64,000 bases of DNA, taken from an uncultured Eubacteriales bacterium (GTDB lineage Bacteria; Bacillota; Clostridia; Oscillospirales; Butyricicoccaceae). The stretch covers positions 237,088 to 301,087 of the forward strand of contig CAKRRK010000001.1 in assembly GCA_934395135.1 (NCBI GenBank), written 5' to 3'. This document shows positions 1 through 8,087 of this stretch, in pieces. The notes under the pieces are model-generated. The model did no database searches, was not told the origin of the DNA, and worked only from the letters and a program-made list of their open reading frames with translations. The translations under genes and the position numbers were made by a program. Each line of letters begins with the position of its first letter. The stretch's first letter is position 1.

Positions 1-415
1 GGCGGTTCATTTCTTCCGGAAAGGGGGAATATTTGTCATACGTGCGTAGCCCCGCTTCCACATGTCCTACCGGCACCTTGTGATAAAACGCGGCCAGCGC
101 GCCGGCAAAGGTGGTGGATGTGTCGCCATGCACTAAAATCATATCTGGTTTTGCCGACGCAATCACATCATCCAGCCCGTTTACCGCCCTTGTGGTAATG
201 CCGCAAAGGGTCTGGTTTTTCTGCATGATATTCAAATCATAATCCGGCGTAATCTTAAAAATATCCAACACCTGATCCAGCATCTGCCGGTGCTGTGCCG
301 TCACGCAGACTATGCTTTCAATCTCCGGATGGTCCTGCAGCTTCAGCACCAGCGGTGCCATTTTAATGGCCTCCGGCCTTGTGCCAAAAATCGTCATTAC
401 TTTTATTTTTTTCAT
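1..415 (-). CDS. wecB: UDP-N-acetylglucosamine 2-epimerase, N-terminal part (cut by window edge)
   Basis: Non-hydrolysing epimerase that interconverts UDP-GlcNAc and UDP-ManNAc in the cytoplasm for wall teichoic acid or capsule precursors. The first 138 codons are present and the rest lies off the left edge. Visible family motifs are GTRPEAIKMAP near residue 11, TAQHRQML near 39, VHGDTST near 94 and VGHVEAGLRT near 116. The start is the ATG at 415, 43 bases after tagO, so the two are probably co-transcribed. The tagO neighbour fits a shared role in an undecaprenyl-linked polymer. The gene is below the track's length cut because it is incomplete; I read it directly from the sequence. Confidence 0.93.
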   Translation of the reverse strand, partial: MKKIKVMTIFGTRPEAIKMAPLVLKLQDHPEIESIVCVTAQHRQMLDQVLDIFKITPDYDLNIMQKNQTLCGITTRAVNGLDDVIASAKPDMILVHGDTSTTFAGALAAFYHKVPVGHVEAGLRTYDKYSPFPEEMNR

Positions 416-458
416 ACTATTTCACCCGCGCGGCATGCTTTGCCGCTATTGCAAATCG

Positions 459-1574
459 CTATTTTGTTTCTTCTCCGCCGTCCGGCGTTTCCTCCCCGGC
501 GTTCTGTTTCTCCGCCTCTTCCTCGCTGTGCCCCGCCAGCTTTCCATAGAACAGCTTCGTTCCCACAGCAATGGCAATAATCACCGCCAGCACCAGCACC
601 ATCGCCTTCATTTCCCCGCTGGAGGTAAGCACCACCGCCGCAAGCCCCAGAGTGCCGCTGATGGCGTATAAAATAGCCACCGCCTGCTTTTGGTTAAATC
701 CCATATCCACCAGCCGATGATGGATATGTCCCCGGTCCGGTGCCATAGGACTTTTTCCCGCAAGAACGCGCCGGGTAATGGCAAACAGAGTGTCGAACAA
801 GGGCAGCCCCAAAATGAGCAGGGGCACGACAAAGGAAATCACCGCATACAGCTTGAACATTCCCTGAATGGAAACCGTCGCCAGCATAAATCCCAGAAAT
901 GTTGAGCCGGTATCTCCCATAAAAATTTTCGCTGGATTCAAATTATACGGCATAAAGCCGATGCATGCGCCGGTAAGCGCCGCCATCGTAACCGCCACCG
1001 GCGGTTCTCCGGCCAGCAGCCCCACCGCCAGCATTGTAATGCATGCAATAGACGACACGCCCACCGCAAGGCCGTCCAACCCGTCAATCAGATTGACGGC
1101 ATTGGTCACCCCAACAATCCACACAATGGTCAGCGGGATGGCGAGAAATCCCAGGTTAATATACAGTTCATCGCTTAAAATATTAAAATTAGAAATGTTT
1201 TGTATGGTAAGATCGCCGAAAAACACCGGCACACAGGCCGCTGCAATCTGCACCACAAACTTAAGCTTTGCGCCAAGGGCCATAATATCGTCAAAAATTC
1301 CCAGCACGACGATGATAGAAGCGCCGATTAAAATGGACTGCATAGAACGGCTGATATCGCCAAACACCAGGATGCTGATTAAAAACCCCAGAAAAATCGC
1401 CAGACCGCCCAGCCTGGGTATTGGTTTTTTATGCATTCTGCGGTTATCCTTCGGCACATCAATGGCGCCCACCCGATAAGCCAGCCGCTTTACCAGCGGA
1501 GTGAGCAGAAAGGACAGCACTCCCGCCGTAACAAAGGCCAATATTACAATGATCAATACTCCATAATCCGCCAT
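459..1574 (-). CDS. tagO: Undecaprenyl-phosphate GlcNAc-1-phosphate transferase (MraY/WecA/TagO family)
   Basis: Integral membrane enzyme that moves GlcNAc-1-phosphate from UDP-GlcNAc to undecaprenyl phosphate, the first committed step of teichoic acid or related polymer synthesis. It has 371 residues and many hydrophobic segments. The family motifs are in order: RRMHKKPIPRLGG (residues ~45-57), an Asp-Asp pair near 94, NLIDGLDGLA (~160), FMGDTGSTFLGF (~220) and the cytoplasmic GHIHHRL loop (~280). The tail after the last helix is unusually acidic (EEEAEKQNAGEETPDGGEE). RBS AGAGGA lies 7 bases before the ATG. It sits 27 bases after trpS and before wecB. Confidence 0.93.
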   Translation of the reverse strand: MADYGVLIIVILAFVTAGVLSFLLTPLVKRLAYRVGAIDVPKDNRRMHKKPIPRLGGLAIFLGFLISILVFGDISRSMQSILIGASIIVVLGIFDDIMALGAKLKFVVQIAAACVPVFFGDLTIQNISNFNILSDELYINLGFLAIPLTIVWIVGVTNAVNLIDGLDGLAVGVSSIACITMLAVGLLAGEPPVAVTMAALTGACIGFMPYNLNPAKIFMGDTGSTFLGFMLATVSIQGMFKLYAVISFVVPLLILGLPLFDTLFAITRRVLAGKSPMAPDRGHIHHRLVDMGFNQKQAVAILYAISGTLGLAAVVLTSSGEMKAMVLVLAVIIAIAVGTKLFYGKLAGHSEEEAEKQNAGEETPDGGEETK

Positions 1575-1601
1575 TCTTTTTCCTCTTATCCCAAAACCTG
1601 C

Positions 1602-2603
1602 TTAAAACGGCTGTTTTACAAAGCCCACCTTACGATAGACCTTATCCAGGGTTTTCCGTGCCATCGCATACGCGCGCCGCGCGCCCTCCCGGTATACGCT
1701 TTCCAGATAATCTTTGTGTTTCAGGAGGTCTTCCGTGGTTTCACGGATCGGCCGCAGCAGTTCGCAAACAGCTTCTCCAACCGCAGACTTAAACGCGCCA
1801 TAGCCCTGGCCCTCAAATTCCAGTTCCACCGCTTCCGGTGTGATTCCCTTTGCCAGGGAATAGATGGCAATGAGGTTGTTAATGCCGTCCTTGCCTTCGC
1901 CCCTTGTCACCCGGGTATCGCTGTCTGTCACCGCCCGCTTAAATTTGCGCAAAATGTCTTCCGGTCTATCCATCAGCAAAATAAAGCCGTTCTGATTCTC
2001 ATCGGATTTACTCATCTTGCGGCTTGGATCCTGCAGCGACATTACCTTTGCCCCCACCGTTTGGGTGTAGGCTTCCGGCACCCGAAACGTATCCGAGTAT
2101 ATGCCGTTAAACCGCTGGGCAATATCCCTTGTCAGTTCCAGGTGCTGAAGCTGGTCGACTCCCACCGGCACCATATCCGTCTGATACAGCAGGATATCCG
2201 CCGCCATCAGGGTCGGATAGGTAAAGAGGCCGGCGTTCACATTTTCCGCATGGCGCGCCGACTTATCCTTAAACTGCGTCATACGGGACAATTCTCCGAA
2301 CATGGTATAGCAATTGAGCACCCAGGCAAGTTCTGCATGCGCCGGCACATGGCTCTGCACAAACAAAACGCTTTTCTGCGGGTCGATGCCGCAGGCAATA
2401 TATTGCGCCAAAAGCTCCAAGGTCTGCTGCCGCAGTTTGGCCGGCTCCTGCCGTACTGTGATGGCATGCATATCCGCCACGCAGTAAATACAGTCATAGT
2501 CCGCCTGCAGCGGGGCGAAATTCCGGATAGCGCCCAGATAATTGCCAAGGGTCAGCTTTCCGCTGGGCTGCACGGCGGAAAAAATAATCTTTCTATCACT
2601 CAT
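1602..2603 (-). CDS. trpS: Tryptophanyl-tRNA synthetase
   Basis: Charges tRNA-Trp with tryptophan in the cytoplasm (class Ic synthetase). The 333 residues match the usual bacterial length. The nucleotide-binding HIGH-type motif reads TLGNYLGA near residue 18 after PSGK, the Thr form common in Gram-positive TrpS. The KMSKS loop KMSKSDEN is near residue 198, and the tryptophan-pocket region DMVPVGVDQLQHLE is present. The ATG overlaps the stop of the upstream aminotransferase by 4 bases, so the two are translationally coupled. I saw no T-box in the operon leader, unlike many clostridial trpS genes. Confidence 0.96.
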   Translation of the reverse strand: MSDRKIIFSAVQPSGKLTLGNYLGAIRNFAPLQADYDCIYCVADMHAITVRQEPAKLRQQTLELLAQYIACGIDPQKSVLFVQSHVPAHAELAWVLNCYTMFGELSRMTQFKDKSARHAENVNAGLFTYPTLMAADILLYQTDMVPVGVDQLQHLELTRDIAQRFNGIYSDTFRVPEAYTQTVGAKVMSLQDPSRKMSKSDENQNGFILLMDRPEDILRKFKRAVTDSDTRVTRGEGKDGINNLIAIYSLAKGITPEAVELEFEGQGYGAFKSAVGEAVCELLRPIRETTEDLLKHKDYLESVYREGARRAYAMARKTLDKVYRKVGFVKQPF

Positions 2604-3802
2604 TTTTTCCGTTCTCCCAAATATTCCTGAATGGTTTCCGCCAAAATTCCGATGCCCTTATAAATCTGTTCCTCCGCAGGCATAGAGAAATTCAACCGGA
2701 TGCCGGAACTTACGATGCTCTCGTCGGCGGCAAAGGTCACGCCAGGCACCGCCGCAACCTTGCGGGCTGTCGCCCGCTGGCAAAGCTGGAAGCCGTCGCA
2801 GCCCTGCGGCAGCTCCGCCCACAAAAACAGCCCGCCCTGGGGTCTTGTCACCGTCACGCGGGAATCAAACGATGCGTCGATGGCGGCCAGCATTGCATCC
2901 CGTTTACGGCGATAAATGCCGCAAATCTCCTGAATATGGGCGTCCAGATCATACTGGCGAAGATATTCCGCCACAATCATCTGGAAACAAAGATTGGTAT
3001 GCACGTCGTTGGTCTGCTTGCACACCACCATTTTCGAAAAAATTTCCTCAGGCGCAATGGAAAACCCGATACGCATACCAGGAGAGAGCACCTTGGAATA
3101 AGAGCCGCAGTAAATGACCCGTCCCGTCGTGTCAAAGCATTTGATGGGTTTTACATACGCTCCGTCGTAACGCAGCTCAAAATACGGATTATCTTCCAAA
3201 ATAAGTACGTCGTATTGTTCTGCAAGCTCCAGCATTCTCTTCCGCCGGTCCTCCGGCAGCACTTTTCCGGAGGGATTCTGGAATGTGGGAATGGTATAAA
3301 TCATCTTGACATTCTTGGTCGTCTGAAGGAGGTGCTCCAAAACGTCCATTTTCATCCCGTGTTCGTCCGTTTCACAGCCAATGAGTTTGGCATTATAGGA
3401 GCGAAACGCATTCAGCGCTCCGATAAAGCTGGGATCCTCACAAATCAGCACGTCGCCCTCGTTTAACAGCACCTTTGCCGCAAGGTCAATGGCCTGCTGT
3501 CCACCGGTCGTGATGAGGATATCGTCATGTTCTGTACCAATTCCGTATTTGTCATGATAGCGGGCAAATGTCAGCTCCCGCAGCGGCGTATAGCCTTCCG
3601 TCGTGCCATATTGCAGGGCCACATCCGCATGGTTTGCCAGCAGATCCGCAGCAATGGCGCTCATTTCTTTCGCGGGGAAGGATTCCGGCGCAGGATTGCC
3701 GCCGGCAAAGGAAATGATGCTGGGATCGCCCAGCACCTTAAAGATTTCCCGAATAGCGGATGGCTTCAGGCTTGAAATCCGGTCTGAAAATTTATATTCC
3801 AT
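2600..3802 (-). CDS. PLP-dependent aminotransferase, class I/II (aminoadipate/MocR-type fold)
   Basis: Fold-type I aminotransferase of about 400 residues. Visible features are ISFAGGNPAPESFP near residue 30, the PLP phosphate and ring contacts TTGGQQAID (~98) and EDNPYFELRY (~202), and the Schiff-base lysine in YCGSYSKVLSPGMRIGF (~232). It resembles 2-aminoadipate or aromatic aminotransferases related to MocR C-terminal domains but lacks the GntR DNA-binding domain. The substrate cannot be read from sequence; coupling to trpS hints at an amino-acid role but does not prove one. I chose the ATG at 3802 over 3829 because AAGGAGA sits 9 bases before it and inside the longer reading. Confidence 0.88.
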   Translation of the reverse strand: MEYKFSDRISSLKPSAIREIFKVLGDPSIISFAGGNPAPESFPAKEMSAIAADLLANHADVALQYGTTEGYTPLRELTFARYHDKYGIGTEHDDILITTGGQQAIDLAAKVLLNEGDVLICEDPSFIGALNAFRSYNAKLIGCETDEHGMKMDVLEHLLQTTKNVKMIYTIPTFQNPSGKVLPEDRRKRMLELAEQYDVLILEDNPYFELRYDGAYVKPIKCFDTTGRVIYCGSYSKVLSPGMRIGFSIAPEEIFSKMVVCKQTNDVHTNLCFQMIVAEYLRQYDLDAHIQEICGIYRRKRDAMLAAIDASFDSRVTVTRPQGGLFLWAELPQGCDGFQLCQRATARKVAAVPGVTFAADESIVSSGIRLNFSMPAEEQIYKGIGILAETIQEYLGERKK

Positions 3803-3840
3803 GGGGGTCAGTCTCCTTATTCTATTCATACTTACTTGAT

Positions 3841-3869
3841 ATCATAGCACAATCTGTGCTTTCCTGCAA
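3841..3869 (-). promoter_or_regulatory. SigA-type promoter of the aminotransferase-trpS operon
   Basis: On the minus strand: TTGCAG, 17-base spacer, TATGAT, about 38 bases before the ATG at 3802. The spacer contains a perfect inverted repeat (3846-3860). Confidence 0.65.
3846..3860. repeat. Inverted repeat AGCACA-ATC-TGTGCT in a promoter spacer
   Basis: A perfect 6-base inverted repeat with a 3-base centre lies entirely between the -35 and -10 of the aminotransferase-trpS promoter. The position is typical of a repressor operator, but the sequence does not identify a regulator. Confidence 0.5.
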
Positions 3870-3946
3870 TGTAAATCCCGACTTTCCCGCGGAATTTAAC
3901 GGTTCGGACACAAAGTTTATATCTCCGGCGGCACCAGGCGCTGAAC

Positions 3947-3980
3947 AAAAAAATGCCTGCCTGTTTCTAACAGGCAGGCA
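3947..3980 (-). terminator. Intrinsic terminator after the efp/zinc-ribbon operon
   Basis: Perfect 10-base stem TGCCTGCCTG / CAGGCAGGCA with a 7-base loop, followed on the minus strand by seven T. It lies just after the stop at 4001. Confidence 0.93.
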
Positions 3981-4000
3981 AAAACGAACGATAAAAAGCT

Positions 4001-4414
4001 TTACTTCTCGCCGCCGTCTTCCTCGTCCAGCTCCGACATATCAAACTCCAGGTCCTCGCCGCAGGCCGGACATTCCATTGCGCCTTCGGAAAGGGTTCCT
4101 TCGTCTACATAAATTTCTTCGCCGCAGGTGGGACAAACCACTTCGTACAGATCTTCATCGTCCAGATCTTCGCCATCGTCCTCTTCCCAATCGCCGTCAT
4201 ACAGATCTTCCGCCATCTCGTCGATTTCGTCATAGATTTCGTCAATTTCCTCTTCCACTGCGTCCAGTTCTTCCTCCAGATCCGCAGACTGGTAGGCGAG
4301 GTCTTCCAGAATATCCGCTATTTCGGCCAGGACTTTTCCTTCTTTGGATTCCGTATCCATATCCAGTCCCTGCATCAGTCCCTTTAAATAGGCCACGCGT
4401 TCTGTAATTGTCAT
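4001..4414 (-). CDS. CD1247-type N-terminal domain protein with C-terminal zinc ribbon
   Basis: Cytoplasmic protein of 137 residues whose function is not known. The N-terminal third (TITERVAYLKGLMQG) matches the small clostridial CD1247 domain. The middle is a strongly acidic coiled stretch rich in Glu and Asp (~40-85). The end carries two CxxC pairs (CPTCGEEIYV and CPACGEDLEF) that would form one zinc ribbon. It follows efp in the same operon and is followed by a strong terminator. I chose the ATG at 4414 because AAAGGAGG is 8-10 bases upstream; the ATG two codons earlier is too close to that site. Confidence 0.8.
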   Translation of the reverse strand: MTITERVAYLKGLMQGLDMDTESKEGKVLAEIADILEDLAYQSADLEEELDAVEEEIDEIYDEIDEMAEDLYDGDWEEDDGEDLDDEDLYEVVCPTCGEEIYVDEGTLSEGAMECPACGEDLEFDMSELDEEDGGEK

Positions 4415-4470
4415 AATCATACCCTCCTTTGAAGTGTTTCTCAAGTTATTGTTCCCGGCAGAACGTTTTT

Positions 4471-5034
4471 TTAACCCTTTGCCCGTTCCAAATACTCCCC
4501 GGTCCGTGTATCAATTTTGATCTTATCGCCCTGTTCAATAAAAAGCGGCACATTAACCTGGGCGCCGGTTTCCACGGTAGCGGGTTTTAATGTGTTCGTC
4601 GCCGTGTTGCCTTTGAAACCAGGATCGGTTTCCGTAATCTCCAGTTCCACAAACAGCGGCGCTTCCACCGCAAAAACGCTGCCCTTGTAAGACAATACCT
4701 TAACTTCCATATTTTCCTTTACAAACCGGAAATCGTCCCCCAGGGTGGTTTTGTTGATGGGGATCTGGTCGTAAGTTTCCATATCCATAAAATAATACAG
4801 GTCCCCTTCGTTATAAAGGTACTGCATATCCTTGCGCTCTACATAAGCCGGCTCGTATTTGTCCGTGGGGTTAAAACTGCGTTCTACCACCGCGCCGGTG
4901 ATGACGTTCTTCATTTTCACGCGGACAAACGCCGCGCCCTTGCCCGGCTTTACATGCTGGAATTCCACAACCTGCTGCACCTGTCCATCCATTTCAAATG
5001 TTACGCCGTTTCTGAATTCGCCTGCTGATATCAT
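4471..5034 (-). CDS. efp: Elongation factor P
   Basis: Cytoplasmic factor that binds ribosomes between P and E sites and relieves stalling at polyproline stretches. The 187 residues and three OB-like domains are standard. The exposed loop KPGKGAAF places Lys32 at the tip, the residue modified in several bacteria; no modification enzyme (epmA/epmB or ymfI type) is in this window. RBS TGGAGG lies before the ATG at 5034. It has its own promoter overlapping the 3' end of pepP's region and is also in line with the upstream pepP operon. Confidence 0.97.
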   Translation of the reverse strand: MISAGEFRNGVTFEMDGQVQQVVEFQHVKPGKGAAFVRVKMKNVITGAVVERSFNPTDKYEPAYVERKDMQYLYNEGDLYYFMDMETYDQIPINKTTLGDDFRFVKENMEVKVLSYKGSVFAVEAPLFVELEITETDPGFKGNTATNTLKPATVETGAQVNVPLFIEQGDKIKIDTRTGEYLERAKG

Positions 5035-5086
5035 CTGTTAAACCTCCATATATCCGATGTGTAAATCATCCTGTTTATCTCTCACT

Positions 5087-5115
5087 ATTTTACATTAAAC
5101 CCCGGTCGTTTGCAA
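5087..5115 (-). promoter_or_regulatory. SigA-type promoter of efp
   Basis: Minus strand: TTGCAA, 17-base spacer, TAAAAT, about 53 bases before the efp ATG and just after the pepP stop. It would let efp be made independently of the yqeG-pepP operon. Confidence 0.6.
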
Positions 5116-5118
5116 TAC

Positions 5119-6183
5119 CTATGGGAGAATTATCAAATCTTTTGGGGTTTTGGTCAAGTTTTCGCACCCGTCTTCCGTGATATACAGCATATCTTCTATA
5201 CGCACGCCAAAGTTCCCCGGCAGATAGATTCCCGGTTCGGCGGTCACCACATTGCCCGCTGCCAGCATATCCCCGGACGCCGGGCTTTCCACCGGCCCCT
5301 CATGAATTTCCAGCCCAACGCCATGACCGAATCCATGCCCGAAATACGCGCCGTATCCCGCATCCTCAATAATCCGGCGGGCCGCCTGATCCGGGGCGGC
5401 GGCCGGAACGCCGGCTCTCACCGTCTGAATGCCTGCATTCTGCGCCGCCAATACGGTTTCATAAACCTGCCGCATCTCCTCCGATGCTTCCTCCACCGCA
5501 ACCGTCCTTGTCATATCGGAACAGTAGCCTCGCTGCATGCATCCAAAATCCATGGTGACAAAGTCGCCCCGGCGCACAACATTCCCATCCGGCGTGCCAT
5601 GGGGCATAGAAGATTTCTCCCCCGCCACGACAATGGGATCAAACGACATCCGTTCCGCGCCGTGCCGCAGCATCTGATAACACAACGCCGCAGCAATCTC
5701 CTGTTCCGTCGCCCCCGCCCGGATAGCGGGCAGAACGGCCTCAAAAGCCTTTTCCGCAATGGCCTGCGCCTTTCGGATTTGTTCCTTTTCCCACTGGGAT
5801 TTTACGGTGCGCAGCGCGGCAAACACATCCCCGGCAGGCACCGTCTCCGCCGCCAAATCCTCCTTCCATTTGCAGTAAGATGCATAGGTAAGGTGGTCCG
5901 CCTCCAGGGCGATGGTTTTAATCCGGTGTTCCCGAATCACCCGGTTCACCAGGGCGGGATAGGGCGTTTCCCGGCTGCTTTCCTCCACCTGGAACCCCTT
6001 AACGCTTCGTTCCGCCGCTTCGATGTAACGGGAATCCGTGAAAAAATACCCCTTTGTTTCGGTCAGCACTGCGACGCCCGCGCTGGACGGAAAGCCTGTG
6101 ACGTACCGTCGGTTGGACGGGCTTGTCACAAGCAGCGCATCATATTCCAGGGAACGCAGCTGTTTTCGAATAACATCCAACAA
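5119..6183 (-). CDS. pepP: Xaa-Pro aminopeptidase (M24 metallopeptidase)
   Basis: Cytoplasmic peptidase removing N-terminal residues linked to proline; 354 residues, a creatinase-like N-terminal domain then the pita-bread catalytic domain. The five metal ligands are visible in order: two Asp in DFGCMQRGYCSD, His in HGFGHGVGLEIHEG, Glu in AEPGIYL and Glu in GVRIED. The best start is the TTG at 6183: AAGG lies 8 bases upstream and there is no nearby ATG. It is 13 bases after aroQ and followed by efp, a common firmicute pairing that links proline-peptide turnover and polyproline translation only by position. Confidence 0.93.
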   Translation of the reverse strand: MLDVIRKQLRSLEYDALLVTSPSNRRYVTGFPSSAGVAVLTETKGYFFTDSRYIEAAERSVKGFQVEESSRETPYPALVNRVIREHRIKTIALEADHLTYASYCKWKEDLAAETVPAGDVFAALRTVKSQWEKEQIRKAQAIAEKAFEAVLPAIRAGATEQEIAAALCYQMLRHGAERMSFDPIVVAGEKSSMPHGTPDGNVVRRGDFVTMDFGCMQRGYCSDMTRTVAVEEASEEMRQVYETVLAAQNAGIQTVRAGVPAAAPDQAARRIIEDAGYGAYFGHGFGHGVGLEIHEGPVESPASGDMLAAGNVVTAEPGIYLPGNFGVRIEDMLYITEDGCENLTKTPKDLIILP

Positions 6184-6196
6184 TTGACAAACCTTC

Positions 6197-6628
6197 TTAT
6201 TCCAGATTTAGCAGCGCATCCACTGCCAGCAGATAACTGTTTTTTCCAAAACCCGCGATGACGCCGACACAAACCGGAGAAATCACCGAAGTGTGGCGAA
6301 ATTCCTCCCGGGTGTGGATGTTGGAAATATGCACCTCCACGCATGGCAGCCGTACTGCAGAGATCGCGTCCCGGATGGCGTAGCTATAGTGGGTATATGC
6401 GCCGGCATTTAACAGGATGCCGTCATATTCTCCCATCGCCTCCTGAATCTTTGTCACAAGCTCTCCTTCGCAGTTGGATTGAAAAAAATCGCAGGAAACG
6501 CCATTTTTTCGGCATTTTTCCTCCACCTCTCCGCAGATGGAGGCGAGGCTGTTCCGGCCGTAAATGCCAGGTTCCCGCACGCCAAGCAGGTTGAGATTTG
6601 GTCCGTTGATCACCAGTATCTTTTTCAT
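6197..6628 (-). CDS. aroQ: 3-dehydroquinate dehydratase, type II
   Basis: Third step of the shikimate pathway, turning 3-dehydroquinate into 3-dehydroshikimate. The 143 residues match type II enzymes, which form dodecamers. Active-site elements are the N-terminal NGPNLNLLGVREPGIYG with the catalytic Tyr, NAGAYTHYSYAIRDA, and EVHISNIHTREEFRH with the catalytic His. The ATG overlaps the stop of the TIM-barrel gene upstream by 4 bases, so translation is coupled. No other aro genes are nearby; this solitary placement beside pepP and efp is common in Firmicutes. Confidence 0.96.
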   Translation of the reverse strand: MKKILVINGPNLNLLGVREPGIYGRNSLASICGEVEEKCRKNGVSCDFFQSNCEGELVTKIQEAMGEYDGILLNAGAYTHYSYAIRDAISAVRLPCVEVHISNIHTREEFRHTSVISPVCVGVIAGFGKNSYLLAVDALLNLE

Positions 6629-7485
6629 TTTGTTTTCTGTGCCTCCCTGTATGCTTTCATCATGGAAACTGCGTCCTCCGCCTGCGTCCCGGCAGATTCG
6701 CAGATGACGGTCGGAGTATACCCCCGTTTGGCCAGTTCCTCCGCCACCGGCGCAAATTCCGGTCCAAACGTCTCATCCGCAAACGTCAGATGGCGGATCT
6801 CCCCGCCCTTTCCATATTCAATCTTGGAAAAATGACAATGGGCGTTTTGGGTTCGTTCTTTTCCGATCCCGGCTTCCATCGTATCGAACAGCGCCGCAAA
6901 CGCCGCCGCTTCCCGATATCGGCCTTTTGTCTGCGCGTTCAGATGGCCAAAGTCGATGCAAGGCATCAGCCGGTCATCCGACCGCACCACCTGGCAGATT
7001 TCCTCCAGGGTGCCGAAGACATTGATCTTTCCCATCGTTTCAACGCAGAGAATCTGTTCTGAGTAGCCTGCGCCGTCCATCTCCCGCAGGATATCCTTAA
7101 GATTGCAGATGGTATGTTCCAGCGCTTTTTCCCGGGACAGCTTGCCCAAACCGCCGCCATGCACCACAATCCGCCGGGCGCCCATTGCCTTTGCCGCCGC
7201 GCAGCTGCTCAGCACATAGGCGATATTTTTCTCCATCCGTTCGGATTCCCGGCTGGACAGATTGATAAAATACGGCGCATGCACCGACAGGGTGACGCCG
7301 CATTCTGCCGCCTTTTTTCCAATTTCACCGGCGGTTTTCGCGCCGATGTTCACCCCGCGCCCACAGGGGTATTCATAGGCGGAAAGTCCCATTTTTCGAA
7401 TTTCCCCTATGACGTCTGCCGTTCGTTTTATGCCCGCCTCAACAAACGCCTGGGAATTGCCCGCAGGCCCGAATTTTATTTCCAT
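6625..7485 (-). CDS. Endonuclease IV/sugar isomerase-like TIM-barrel protein
   Basis: 286 residues with the AP endonuclease 2 (xylose isomerase-like) barrel signature: SVHAPYFINLSS near residue 80, VVHGGGLG near 117, CVETMGK near 158, CIDFGHLNAQ near 186, NAHCHFSKIEY near 226 and VICESA near the end. These His, Glu and Asp positions match the trinuclear zinc ligands of endonuclease IV, so it may be a deoxyribonuclease IV-like enzyme. The overall sequence is divergent and the substrate stays open. It overlaps yqeG by 10 bases and aroQ by 4. Confidence 0.75.
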   Translation of the reverse strand: MEIKFGPAGNSQAFVEAGIKRTADVIGEIRKMGLSAYEYPCGRGVNIGAKTAGEIGKKAAECGVTLSVHAPYFINLSSRESERMEKNIAYVLSSCAAAKAMGARRIVVHGGGLGKLSREKALEHTICNLKDILREMDGAGYSEQILCVETMGKINVFGTLEEICQVVRSDDRLMPCIDFGHLNAQTKGRYREAAAFAALFDTMEAGIGKERTQNAHCHFSKIEYGKGGEIRHLTFADETFGPEFAPVAEELAKRGYTPTVICESAGTQAEDAVSMMKAYREAQKTK

Positions 7486-7985
7486 TTCTGCCCCAGCTTC
7501 CTCCGCTTCTGTATAAACCCATGTTCAAACAAATACCGGACATGGATCCAGAAATCATGCTTGTCGTAAGATTCCACATAAATCGTGGTGGCGCCCGCCA
7601 GATTACCGCCAAAGGTATCGGTATAAATCTGATCCCCGATAACCGCCACTTTCTCGATGGAAACACCTACCATAGCGCACCCCTTGCGAAACGCGCCTGC
7701 AAACGGCTTTTTCGCCCGGCTGAGATGTTTCCCCGGCAGTTCTCTGCAAAAAAAGGATACTCGGTTCTCACTGTTGTTGGAAAGCACCAAAACCTGGATT
7801 CCGCAGTCCACAAAACTCTGTAAAAACGGCTTTACCCCTTCCGGCGGCGACGCTTTATGCCGGGATTCCATCGTGCCATCCAAATCAATGAACACGGCCT
7901 TAATCCCCATATCCGCCAGTTTCTGCGGTTTTATCTGATAAATTTCTGAAAATACAAAATCCGGAACAAACGCTGAAAATATCAT
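7476..7985 (-). CDS. yqeG: YqeG-family HAD-IIIA phosphatase
   Basis: Cytoplasmic HAD-superfamily phosphatase of 169 residues. Motif I is DLDGTM near residue 33, slightly unlike the DLDNTL usual in YqeG; motif II is VLSNNS, a Lys is in RAKKPFAGA, and motif IV is IGDQIYTDTFGGN. The substrate is not known for this family (a phosphatidylglycerol phosphate phosphatase relative exists in plants and cyanobacteria). The start at 7985 has AGAGGA 6 bases upstream. It is the first gene of the yqeG-TIM barrel-aroQ-pepP(-efp) operon. Confidence 0.86.
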   Translation of the reverse strand: MIFSAFVPDFVFSEIYQIKPQKLADMGIKAVFIDLDGTMESRHKASPPEGVKPFLQSFVDCGIQVLVLSNNSENRVSFFCRELPGKHLSRAKKPFAGAFRKGCAMVGVSIEKVAVIGDQIYTDTFGGNLAGATTIYVESYDKHDFWIHVRYLFEHGFIQKRRKLGQKWK

Positions 7986-8087
7986 ACTCTATCCTCTGTT
8001 TTATGAATATCGTTATCATACCAACATATATTTTAATAGATTTGTCCCTGCAAGTCTACTGTTTAATTATGAAATGAGGATTTTTTT

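Noticed and set aside
3803..3860. T-box riboswitch before the trpS operon
   Set aside because: The leader is only about 30 bases between the promoter and the first gene, too short for a T-box; no AGGGTGG-type T-box sequence or terminator/antiterminator pair is seen.
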